Source: Rhodophyticola sp. CCM32
Lineage (GTDB): Bacteria > Pseudomonadota > Alphaproteobacteria > Rhodobacterales > Rhodobacteraceae
Direction: 5' to 3'
NCBI RefSeq assembly: GCF_004751985.1
Contig: NZ_CP038492.1
Span: 806,001 to 870,000 of the forward strand
Length of the DNA: 64,000 bases
The notes beneath the pieces were generated by a model. That model was not told the DNA's origin. It ran no database searches and saw only the letters and a program-made list of their open reading frames with translations. Numbering within the stretch: the first letter of the stretch is position 1; each line of letters starts with the position of its first letter. Of this stretch, positions 53,811-61,514 are shown piece by piece. Position numbers and translations under genes: made by a program.

Positions 53811-53852
53811 GGAATTCTGCAGAATTCCGGGTGGAAAACTGGAGTTTTCCAC
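53811..53852. repeat. double palindrome, copy 3 (likely bidirectional terminator)
   Basis: GGAATTCTGCAGAATTCC (53811-53828) followed by a 22-base element with arms GTGGAAAAC / GTTTTCCAC around TGGA (53831-53852). It lies between the convergent stops of polA and the thiolase gene, the same arrangement as copies 1 and 4. Confidence 0.75.
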
Positions 53853-53881
53853 CCTCTTGGCGGCTTCGAATGACCGGGGTT

Positions 53882-55042
53882 TCAGACCGTCCCTTGCGCC
53901 CCCAGAATCAGCGTGGCCTGGCTGGACAACACGCCGCCATTGCCGTGACACAGGGCAAGTTCGGGGTTGTTGACCTGTCTGGCCCCGGCCTCGCCCCGCA
54001 ACTGGTGGGTGGCCTCGACCATCGTGAACAGGCCATACATCCCGGGATGGACGCAAGACAGCCCGCCGCCATTGGTGTTGACCGGCAGGCTGCCACCGGG
54101 GGCGATGGCCCCCGAAGACACGAAAGCGCCGCCTTCGCCCTTGGCACAGAACCCCAGATCCTCAAGGAACAGGATCGTGTTGATGGTGAAGGCGTCGTAA
54201 AGTTCCACAATGTCGATATCGCCCTGTGTGACACCGGCCTGGGCATAGGCCCGTGCGCCTGACCGGACCGCACCGGTGGTGGTCAGGTCGGGCATCGCGG
54301 CAATTTCCTTATGGGTGACCTCTGCCGCCCCGCCAAGCAGCGCGACCGGCGCATGGGCCAGATCCTTTGCCCGGTCCATCCGGGTCATCACCACGGCGGC
54401 TGCTCCATCGGTCACAAGGCAGCAATCCCTGACACCAAGCGGGGTGGCGATCATCCGCGCGTCAAAATACGCCTCGGCGCTCAGCGGTGTGCGGCGGAAC
54501 GCCTCGGGGTTCTTCTGCGCCCATGCGCTGGCGGCAAGGGCGACGGCGGCCAGATCGTCACGGGTGGTGCCATAATCATGCATGTGGCGCATGGCGGCCA
54601 TGGCATAGCCCGCGACAGGCAGCATCGGGTTGTGCGGCGCCTCCACCGCGGAGCTTTTGAGGGCCGAGATCAGCCCGCCCGCGGCGGTGCGCTGATTGGA
54701 GCCATAGGTGATCAGCGCCACGTCACACAGCCCCGCATCCAGTGCCATCGCCGCGCTGATCGCATGGGCCATGAAACTGGACCCGCCAATGCGGTTATTG
54801 TCGGTGATCCGGGGCGCAATGCCGTAATATTCCGCCAGCGCCAGCCCCGACAGAAAATCATCGGGCAGGCAGGTATGAAGCGCATCGACCGCGTCGAGCG
54901 GCAGGCCCGCATCCTCCAGCGCCAGCAGCCCGGCCTGCGCGGCCATTTCCAGCGATGTGAAACCATGGCATTCGCCGATGCCGAAAGTGGCCGCCCCGAC
55001 AATGGCGCTGCGACCGCGCGGAAACCCGTCTGTCCGGCTCAT
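53882..55042 (-). CDS. thiolase family protein (SCP-x / acetyl-CoA acetyltransferase-like)
   Basis: The 386-residue protein is a thiolase-fold enzyme of the lipid-transfer/SCP-x group. It begins GRSAIVGAATFGIG, has GGSSFMAHAISAAMALDAG where classical thiolases carry the first active cysteine (here Ser-Ser, no cysteine), and the late blocks VELYDAFTINTIL and NTNGGGLSCVHPGMYGL with the conserved histidine. The missing cysteine suggests an aldolase- or accessory-type role rather than plain thiolysis. Its stop side faces polA. It is co-transcribed with the OB-fold gene upstream (4-base overlap), the usual pairing for this group. Confidence 0.88.
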   Translation of the reverse strand: MSRTDGFPRGRSAIVGAATFGIGECHGFTSLEMAAQAGLLALEDAGLPLDAVDALHTCLPDDFLSGLALAEYYGIAPRITDNNRIGGSSFMAHAISAAMALDAGLCDVALITYGSNQRTAAGGLISALKSSAVEAPHNPMLPVAGYAMAAMRHMHDYGTTRDDLAAVALAASAWAQKNPEAFRRTPLSAEAYFDARMIATPLGVRDCCLVTDGAAAVVMTRMDRAKDLAHAPVALLGGAAEVTHKEIAAMPDLTTTGAVRSGARAYAQAGVTQGDIDIVELYDAFTINTILFLEDLGFCAKGEGGAFVSSGAIAPGGSLPVNTNGGGLSCVHPGMYGLFTMVEATHQLRGEAGARQVNNPELALCHGNGGVLSSQATLILGAQGTV

Positions 55043-55416
55043 GGCGCTGGCTCCAGATCGAAAACCAGATGCGGGTCACCGTCTTCAGGCGTCACAATCC
55101 GGGCCTGCACAGGCGCACCGATCCGCACAGCGTCCGGCGATGTGTCGGGCATATGCGATACCAGGCGCCCGCCCTCGTCCAGATCGACCAGAATCAAAGC
55201 GCGCGGCGGGGCAGGCGCGCGGGGGTGTTCGATGGTGAAGGCATATATCCTTCCCCGGCCCGAGATCGGCGCCCAGTCTTCCAGACCCTGCCCATGGCAC
55301 GGCCCCCGCAACCGGGGCGGGAAGACGGCCCGCCCGGTCTGCGGATCGCGCTGCAACATCATCTGGCCCTTGCGCAGAAACTCAAGAAAGCGCCGCTCCG
55401 GTCCTTCCGCATCCAT
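55039..55416 (-). CDS. OB-fold (DUF35) protein, degenerate zinc ribbon
   Basis: The 125-residue protein has the DUF35 OB-fold: GRGRIYAFTIEHPRAPAPPR, ILVDLDEGGRLVSHM and VRIGAPVQARIV. The N-terminal zinc ribbon of the family is reduced: only one of four expected cysteines is seen (GPCHGQGLEDW), so zinc binding is unlikely. Such proteins form a complex with SCP-x-like thiolases, and here the stop overlaps the thiolase ATG. Confidence 0.82.
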   Translation of the reverse strand: MDAEGPERRFLEFLRKGQMMLQRDPQTGRAVFPPRLRGPCHGQGLEDWAPISGRGRIYAFTIEHPRAPAPPRALILVDLDEGGRLVSHMPDTSPDAVRIGAPVQARIVTPEDGDPHLVFDLEPAP

Positions 55417-55442
55417 ATCCTGCCCCTGTCTGCGATCTGGTG

Positions 55443-56535
55443 TCAGATGATCCCGGCAGCGCGCAGCCGGGCCATGTCACCGGGGGTCAGCCCAAGCCGG
55501 TCGCGCAACAGATCTTCTGTATGCTCCCCCGCAAGCGGCGGGCTGCGTTCAAGGATGACCGGGGTTTCCGAGAATTTCAACGGGCTGCCGACAACGCGCA
55601 CATCGCCCATTTCAGGATGGGTCAGGGTGGCAAACATATTCCGATGGGCCAGTTGTGGGTCGGCTTCGATATCGGCCATGTCATTGATCGGCCCGCAGGA
55701 CACTTTCGCGGCATTCAGCCTGGCCATCCAATGGGCCTTGCCCCTGCTGCGCAGGATGGCCGTCATCTGTTCCCCCAGGGCCTTGCGGTTGGTCAGCCGG
55801 TTGCGGGACCGGGCGAAAAGCGGGTCGCAGGCCCAGTCCTCATGATCCAGAACCCTGGCCAGCCGCGCAAATTCCCGGTCATTGAAGGTGGCGATCAGGA
55901 TCGCCCCGTCCCGGGCTTCGAACACGCCATTGGGAACGGCGGTCGGGTGGTCATTGCCGGTGCGGGGCAGGGGCGCGCGGGCATTCAGCCAGGCGCTCAG
56001 AGAGTTCAGAAGCAGGGCGACCTGAGAATCAAACAGCGCGATATCAAGATGTTGCCCGCGTCCGGTCTTGCCGCGATGATGCAGGGCCGCAAGGATCGCG
56101 ATCACCGCATTATTGCCCGCCGCGATATCCGCAATCGGCACGCCCACCCGCATCGGGCCCGCGCCGGTCATCCCTTCGGGCAGGCCGGTGACGGCCATCT
56201 GCCCGCCCATGGCCTGAACCAGATAATCATAGCCCGAGCGGTTGGCATAGGGCCCGATCTGCCCGAATCCGGTGATCGAACAATAGATCAGCCGCGGGTT
56301 GATCCTGATCAGATCATCATAGCCCAGACCATACCGGGCCAGTGTGCCGGTGCGGAAATTTTCGATGAAGACATCGCTTTCAGACACAAACCGGCGCAGG
56401 ATACCGGCCCCTTCCGGGGTTGAAAAATCAAGTGTCAGGGATTTCTTTCCCCGGTTAACGGTCTGAAAATAAGTGGATTGTTCGGGTTTCCCATCGGTGT
56501 TGCCAACCCATGGGGGCCCAAGGCTGCGCAGCGTG
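55443..56535 (-). pseudogene. CaiB/BaiF family III CoA-transferase, 5' end missing
   Basis: From GPPWVGNTDG onward the sequence is a normal type III CoA-transferase: TVNRGKKSLTLDF, DVFIENFRTGTLARYGLGYD, YCSITGFGQIGPYANRSGYD, the active aspartate in ALFDSQVALL, and a normal C-terminus. The first 40 or so residues, including the LAGPxxxxxLADLGADVIKVE region, are absent; upstream DNA instead encodes the C-terminal part of an SDR on the other strand. An ATG at 56570 gives an open frame, but its first residues are not family-like. I infer a deletion at about 56520-56540. Confidence 0.7.
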
Positions 56536-56940
56536 GAAGAGGCGATGCCGTTTCTGGAACAGGCACGCACGCCCTCGATCCTGGTGATCGGGTCGATGGC
56601 CTCGGCGGAAAGTTTTGTCGGCCCGATGGCCTATAACGGGATCAAGGCGGCGCTGACCACCTGGTCACAGCAATTGGCGCAACAGCTGGCGCCCAGGGGC
56701 ATCCGGGTCAATTGCCTGTCGCCCGGACCCACCATGTATGAGGGCAGCAACTGGGAAATGGTGCGCATCGCGCGCAGCCGCATCTATGAGACGGCCAGAC
56801 GCGGACATCCCGCAAAACGCATGGCCACGCCTGCCGAGATTGCAAAGGCGGCTGTGTTTCTGGTCAGCCCGGCGGCAAGCTGGTGCCAGGGGGCCAATCT
56901 GCTGGTCGACGGGGGGTTTTCAAAACGTGTTCCGTTCTGA
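56530..56940 (+). pseudogene. SDR family oxidoreductase, C-terminal fragment
   Basis: The frame holds the second half of a short-chain dehydrogenase: SILVIGSMASAESFVGPMAY with the catalytic Ser and Tyr, NGIKAALTTW with the lysine, VNCLSPGPT and the end ANLLVDGGFSKRVPF. The cofactor-binding N-terminal half (about 120 residues) is missing, replaced by the 5'-truncated CoA-transferase on the other strand. It resembles the intact SDR at 59628-60389 (GVNLIVDGGFTKRVQF). It is unlikely to be functional. Confidence 0.7.
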
Positions 56941-56991
56941 ATGACATGCAAAACGGCCGCGATCCGCGCGGCAAAAGGGAGCTGGGTATGA

Positions 56992-57324
56992 CTATCCATC
57001 GTAAATCTGACGCTGAACACCCATGCGGATGATCTGATGCTGTTCCGGCAAAGGCCGCATCCGACAAACCCGGATAAGATGTTCTTTGACATGTATCTGT
57101 TCAAGCTTCTGAAAGAGGGGGAGGACCGCCCCGAGCCGCCCGGACATGCGTCTTACAAACACGGTGAAATCTCGCTTGGGCTGGTGGTCGATCAGGATGC
57201 CTATAATCTGCCGGGCGTGCAGGCCGGGATGCATTCCGACGGGTTGCCGGGCCTCTGGATCGGCGATCAGGAGCTTCGGATACGGCATTTCCACAAAGTG
57301 CTGGGCGATTATGTCGGCGACTGA
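56992..57324 (+). pseudogene. Rieske-type ring-hydroxylating oxygenase alpha subunit, C-terminal fragment
   Basis: After an in-frame stop (56989-56991) the frame reads NLTLNTHADDLMLFRQRPHP, TNPDKMFFDMYLFK and VQAGMHSDGLPGLWIGDQEL, then RIRHFHKVLGDYVG. This is the end of the catalytic domain of Rieske non-heme iron oxygenase alpha subunits. The Rieske domain and most of the catalytic domain (over 250 residues) are missing. The stop overlaps the start of the MaoC gene, so the original operon order is still visible. Confidence 0.65.
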
Positions 57325-57811
57325 CAGCGCGGTGCAGAACGCCCGCCCGCCGCGCCATTGGGAGGATCTGGAGATCGGGGAGGCCACCCGGTCCCGCGTT
57401 TTGTGCGTGAAGCTGGAGGAGATGCTGGCCTATTCCCGGCACTATGATCCGCAATGGTTTCACGCCAATGAACAGGCCGCGCGCGACTCGTTGTTTGGTG
57501 CGGTCATTGCCAGCGGGTTGTATACGGCTTCCCTGTGGCGCCTGCTGGATCATGAGGAAAACGGCGATATCGCCTGGGTTTGCGGCGTCGCGTGGGAGAA
57601 TGTCCGCTGGCGCAAGGCGGTATATGCGGGTGATCAGCTATGTGCCCATTCCGAAATCCTCTCGAAACGCGCCTCGGCCAGCCGCCCGGGGCTGGGGATT
57701 GCGATCCTCGCCCATAAGCTGACCAATCAGAAAGGCGAGATCGTGTTCGATTTCACCTCGACCGATCTGGTCTATCGCAGAGGGGGACAGGCAGAACCTG
57801 TCGCTCAATGA
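57311..57811 (+). CDS. MaoC-like (hotdog) dehydratase
   Basis: The 166-residue protein has the MaoC pattern HWEDLEIGEATRSRVLCV, a catalytic region in YSRHYDPQWFHANEQAARDS (usual D-x4-H spacing), LFGAVIASGLYTASLWRLL and a normal C-terminal strand block. MaoC enzymes hydrate enoyl-CoA thioesters. ATG 57311 lies inside the end of the oxygenase fragment. The last residues (GGQAEPVAQ) may come from a deletion junction at about 57783, where an E2 fragment begins in another frame. Confidence 0.78.
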   Translation: MSATDSAVQNARPPRHWEDLEIGEATRSRVLCVKLEEMLAYSRHYDPQWFHANEQAARDSLFGAVIASGLYTASLWRLLDHEENGDIAWVCGVAWENVRWRKAVYAGDQLCAHSEILSKRASASRPGLGIAILAHKLTNQKGEIVFDFTSTDLVYRRGGQAEPVAQ

Positions 57812-58319
57812 TCTGTTCCTGCGGGCCACAGCCCTGGCGCTGGTCCGGGTCCCGCAGGTGAATGCCCATGTGTCCGACACCGGCATCACCCGGTTTGACC
57901 AGGTGGATATCGCCATGGCGGTCGCGGTGGAGGACGGCCTGCTGGCCCCGCTTCTGCGCAATGTCGCGCAGAAGCGGGTTACGGTGATTGCGGCCGAGGC
58001 CAGGGAGTTGCCCGAGGCGGCGCGGGCGCGAGATCTGACGGCCGGTATGCTGGACGGGGCGACATTCACCCTGTCAAATCTGGGCATGTACGGGGTGCGA
58101 TCCTTCGATGCGATTGTCACCGCCCCGCAGGCAGCAACGCTGGCGCTTGGCGGCACGCAGCGGGTCGCGGTGGAGACGGCAGAGGGCGGGGTGGCGTTTG
58201 CCACAGATATCCGTGCCACCCTGTCGGCCGATCATCGTGCGATTGACGGGGCCCTGGCCGCGCAGTTTCTTGCGGCGTTGCGCGACCTGCTGGAAACGCC
58301 TTTATCGCTGATGCACTGA
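57786..58319 (+). pseudogene. 2-oxo acid dehydrogenase E2 catalytic domain, C-terminal fragment
   Basis: The frame reads NLSLNDLFLRATALALVRVP, VDIAMAVAVEDGLLAPLL, TFTLSNLGMYGVRSFDAIV and the active-site motif SADHRAIDGALAAQFL, the last 170 or so residues of an E2 acyltransferase. The lipoyl domain, E1/E3-binding domain and the first part of the catalytic domain are missing, and no ATG stands at the homologous start. No E1 or E3 gene is nearby. An ATG at 57858 could start a shorter product. Confidence 0.68.
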
Positions 58320-58329
58320 TGCGCTTGCG

Positions 58330-59028
58330 TCACCCTGCATGAGAATGCGACCCGGCAAATTCGGCGGCTTTCCCGGAATTCGTGGCGATATATTCCGCCA
58401 GAACATCGCCCTGCAAATTCGTGTGTTTGCGCGACAGCTCCGCCGCCAGATCCGGGTCACGGTCAAGGATGGCCTGAAGAATAGCCGCATGATCCTTGAG
58501 ATTGCTGTCTGAGCGCCCGGGATAGGACAGCTGGAACCGGCGATAGGGGACCAGCTTGATCCCAAGCCTATTGGTGATGTCGATCAGATCCCGGTTATGG
58601 GTGCCATCAATGATCATCAGGTGAAAGTTGCGGCTTAGTTTATAATAGTCATCATCCCGACCGGCGGACAGCGCCGCATCTGACCGGGCATGAGTATCCG
58701 ATAACTGGCTGCGTTCAGCCTCGGTCATGCGCCGGGCGGCATATTTTGCGCACACACCTTCCAGTTCCGACATCACCTCGAACAGGCGGATCATATCGCC
58801 CACATCGGTGCGCGCCACGATGGCCCCCTGCCGCGGCTTTTTTTCCACCAGACCGGATTGGATCAGCTGAAGCATCGCCTCGCGGACCGGGGTGCGGGAC
58901 ACATTGAACCGCTGCGCCAGCGCCTCTTCGTCCAAAGACGCCCCGGGAGGCAAGATGCCTGAGAATATGTCGTTTTCCAGCGTGACGAGAACATGGGCGG
59001 AATGTGTGACACCTCTGGTTTTTGGCAT
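58330..59028 (-). CDS. GntR family transcriptional regulator (FCD domain)
   Basis: The 232-residue protein has the N-terminal GntR winged helix (LENDIFSGILPPGASLDEEA, then RFNVSRTPVREAMLQLI) and a C-terminal FCD ligand domain with the metal-binding histidine pattern (FHLMIIDGTHNRDLI, LKDHAAILQAI). ATG 59028 (MPKTRGVTHSAHV) was chosen; the frame extends upstream without a good start. TGTATAC-type palindromes at 59320, 60474 and 61406 fit operators of this family and flank genes of the same acyl-CoA cluster. Confidence 0.92.
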   Translation of the reverse strand: MPKTRGVTHSAHVLVTLENDIFSGILPPGASLDEEALAQRFNVSRTPVREAMLQLIQSGLVEKKPRQGAIVARTDVGDMIRLFEVMSELEGVCAKYAARRMTEAERSQLSDTHARSDAALSAGRDDDYYKLSRNFHLMIIDGTHNRDLIDITNRLGIKLVPYRRFQLSYPGRSDSNLKDHAAILQAILDRDPDLAAELSRKHTNLQGDVLAEYIATNSGKAAEFAGSHSHAG

Positions 59029-59319
59029 TGCGGGGTCCTGCCTGTTTTTTGCTGTAGGTTTTTCTGCGATCCTGTTTGGATATACGCCCATATGGCGTTG
59101 GGATGGGTTAGTCTACACTCTCTTTTGGTTTCTGGCATATTTTTGTGTGACATGCCGTGTATTTTCGACTGGCAATGGCTTTTCGGCAGAAAAGCGACCT
59201 TTTGAATGGGAAACAGGGAAAAAATGGCCGTTTGCAAATGAGGATGATCGAAGCTGTTCCGGGTTTTGAGATGTCCAGCGCAGGTTCCCGGGCCGGAATC
59301 TGTTACTTTATTGCTCTTG

Positions 59320-59327
59320 TGTATACA
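59320..59327. promoter_or_regulatory. TGTATACA palindrome 1 (candidate GntR operator)
   Basis: TGTATACA inside CTTGTGTATACAAAA, about 290 bp upstream of the GntR gene and just beyond the ligase remnant. The same 8-base palindrome occurs at 61406-61413, and a near copy lies at 60474-60481. Confidence 0.5.
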
Positions 59328-59388
59328 AAAAAGGTATGATGCCCAGTCAAAAGCCGATATGCGTCTGAACGCAGGACCCCCGTTGCCA

Positions 59389-59595
59389 TCAGCGGCGCGG
59401 TGACAGCTTTTCCCTTGCTGTGAAATTACCGGGCAGGCGGAATTTCTGACCCTTTGTCGCGCTCATCGGCCAACCCGTCACAAAGCGGATATAGCGCGGC
59501 AGTTTATAGGCCGCGATCCGGCCCGCGCATCAGATCAGCAGATCTTGCACAGTCATATCCTGCCCCGGCACCGGTTCGATAAAGGCGGCGGCCAT
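59389..59595 (-). pseudogene. AMP-dependent acyl-CoA synthetase, C-terminal remnant
   Basis: On the minus strand from 59595 the frame reads MAAAFIEPVPGQDMTVQDLL, then an in-frame TGA, then CAGRIAAYKLPRYIRFV and WPMSATKGQKFRL, ending at 59389. This is the typical last part of class I adenylate-forming acyl-CoA ligases, where K in the ATKxQKFRL block is the catalytic lysine region. Only about 65 of over 500 residues remain, with a stop codon inside, so it is a dead fragment. Confidence 0.7.
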
Positions 59596-59627
59596 TTATG
59601 CACCGCGCGGCGGGCAGGGTCCTGACC

Positions 59628-60389
59628 CTAGAACTGCACCCGTTTGGTAAACCCGCCATCCACGATCAGGTTCACGCCGGTCACCCAACTGGCGGCATCG
59701 CTGGCCAGAAATGCGATGCAGCGCGCCACCTCATCCGGGTCGCCCATGCGCCCGTCGGGCTGTTGCGCGACAATGGAATTATAGAATGCCTCATCCTGAT
59801 CGCGGATCTGGTCCCAGGCGCCGCCGGGCACCATGATCGGCCCGGGCGAGACGACATTGAAGCGGATGCCGCGCTTCATATGGACCTGCGACATCTGCTT
59901 GGCATAGGTGATCAGGGACGCCTTGAGCGCGTTATAGGCCATGGGCGCCATGAAGGTTTCCACCGCCGCAGTGGTCGAGATGAAGATGACCGAGGCATTG
60001 CCCGCCTCCTTCATCACCGGAAACAGGGTGTCAAAGCCGCGCACACAGCCCAGAACATCAATCTCGAAATTGCGATACCAGCTTTTTTCGCCTTCCATGC
60101 CGCCGCCGGCACTGACCCCGGGCACGAAGATATCGCAGCCCCCCAGTTGCCCGGCGGCCTCATTCAGCCAGGCCTCATATTCATCGGCTTTCTTGATGTT
60201 GCAGGCACTGCCCCAGACCCTGGTGCCATGGATTGCAAGCGCCTCGACGGTCGCCGCCACATCATCTGCGTTGCGCGCACATATGGCGATGTCGCAGCCT
60301 TCCTCGGCCAGCAGTGCGGCGGTGGCCCGGCAAATGCCCTTGGTGGCCCCGGTCACGATGGCTTTCTTCCCTTTCAGGCCCAGATCCAT
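59628..60389 (-). CDS. SDR family oxidoreductase
   Basis: The 253-residue short-chain dehydrogenase has TGATKGICRATAALLAEEG (the usual TGxxxGxG with a cysteine in the last glycine position), a catalytic Ser in FISTTAAVE, and Tyr/Lys in MAYNALKAS. It ends VTGVNLIVDGGFTKRVQF. ATG 60389 follows AGGAG by about 8 bases. The frame extends upstream to 60596 without support. It faces away from the enoyl-CoA hydratase gene, and a TGTATACG site lies between the two starts. Confidence 0.9.
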   Translation of the reverse strand: MDLGLKGKKAIVTGATKGICRATAALLAEEGCDIAICARNADDVAATVEALAIHGTRVWGSACNIKKADEYEAWLNEAAGQLGGCDIFVPGVSAGGGMEGEKSWYRNFEIDVLGCVRGFDTLFPVMKEAGNASVIFISTTAAVETFMAPMAYNALKASLITYAKQMSQVHMKRGIRFNVVSPGPIMVPGGAWDQIRDQDEAFYNSIVAQQPDGRMGDPDEVARCIAFLASDAASWVTGVNLIVDGGFTKRVQF

Positions 60390-60473
60390 GCTGGTCTCCT
60401 CCCTATTGCGCCCGGGCCGTTGCAGGGCAGATGGCGCCCGCGCCAGGTCATCTTGTGCAGGGATACTACTGAC

Positions 60474-60481
60474 TGTATACG
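60474..60481. promoter_or_regulatory. TGTATACG near-palindrome 2 (candidate GntR operator)
   Basis: TGTATACG inside CTGTATACGTATTGG, between the divergent SDR (start 60389) and enoyl-CoA hydratase (start 60589) genes. It differs by one base from the sites at 59320 and 61406. An FCD-type GntR regulator encoded nearby is the likely partner. Confidence 0.5.
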
Positions 60482-60588
60482 TATTGGCAATTGAAAATAC
60501 ACCATATGCGCCATTCCGGGGGGATTTCTGTTTGAAACGGGCCTGCCCGGGCCGCGTATCGCCCCTTTGCCTGTGGAAAGGATGGGCC

Positions 60589-61378
60589 ATGACCACACCG
60601 CTTGTGATCCTGCGTCAGGAAGATGGTGTCGCGGAGATCCGGTTTAACCGGCCCGATACGCTGAATGCGCTCAGTCTTGATCTGGCAAAGGCGTTTGCCG
60701 ATGCGGTGGATCGCGCGATTGCCACAGCCAGCACAAGGGCCATTCTGCTGGGGGCCGAGGGGCGCGGCTTTGTGGCCGGGGGGGGACCTGACCGATATGG
60801 GCGCTGACCCGGATCGCGGCAGTGCCGTGGTCGCAGATCTGTTGAGCGTTCTGAACCCGGCGATCACGGCCTTGGCGGAACAGCCGGCGCCGGTGGTCGC
60901 CGCTGTGCGCGGGGTTGCGGCAGGGGCCGGGTTTTCCCTGATGCTTGGGGCCGATCTGGTGGTGGCGGATCAGGAGGCGCGGTTCATGATGGCCTATGAC
61001 CGGATCGGTGGCGTGCCCGATTGCGGGGCCACGTGGTATCTGTCGCGCAAGCTGGGCCGGGGTCCGGCGATGAAACTTGCCCTGCTGGGGGAACCGATCA
61101 GCGCGGCTGAGGCGCAGGCGCTTGGCTTGGTGACCGAGATCTGCCCCGAGCCGGAGTTGGAGGACCGGGCGCAGGCGCTGGCCCGCCGTCTGGCGAAGGG
61201 CCCCACACAGGCGTTCGGGGCGGTGCGACACCTGTTGAATCAGGCGCAAGGTACAAACCTGCCGGATCAGCTGGCCGCTGAAAAAGAGGCTTTTGTCGCC
61301 GCCGCGCGGAGTGAGGATTTCAAGGCCGGGGTTGCGGCGTTTCTGTCCAGAACCCGTCCGGTCTTTCGCGGGCGATGA
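60589..61378 (+). pseudogene. enoyl-CoA hydratase/isomerase, frameshifted
   Basis: Two frames together make one crotonase of about 262 residues. The first (ATG 60589) reads VILRQEDGVAEIRFNRPDTL up to RGFVAGG. The second continues DLTDMGADPDRG, AVRGVAAGAGFSLMLGADLV, YDRIGGVPDCGATWYL and a normal C-terminus, stopping at 61378. The break is at a run of eight G (60778-60785); seven would keep the frame in FVAGGDL. Both parts are otherwise intact, so this may be a sequencing error or a recent mutation. AAGGA precedes the start. Confidence 0.75.
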
Positions 61379-61405
61379 CGGCGGAATTGATCTGGCATCG
61401 CTTCG

Positions 61406-61413
61406 TGTATACA
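61406..61413. promoter_or_regulatory. TGTATACA palindrome 3 (candidate GntR operator)
   Basis: TGTATACA inside CGTGTATACAAG, 102 bases before the FadB-like gene, in a short AT-rich region that probably holds its promoter. Identical to the site at 59320-59327. Confidence 0.5.
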
Positions 61414-61476
61414 AGATTTACATGTAATAATACGAAACCTATGAAGCCGTGATCCGGGGCGTATGTTGCGCTGCCA

Positions 61477-61500
61477 GTCACATATACGGTCACATATACG
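61477..61500 (+). repeat. 12-base perfect tandem repeat
   Basis: GTCACATATACG occurs twice in direct succession (61477-61488 and 61489-61500), ending 14 bases before the FadB-like start codon. The ATATACG ends resemble half of the TGTATAC sites nearby, so it may be part of the same control region or a recent slippage duplication. Confidence 0.6.
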
Positions 61501-61514
61501 GAAAGCCACGTGCC

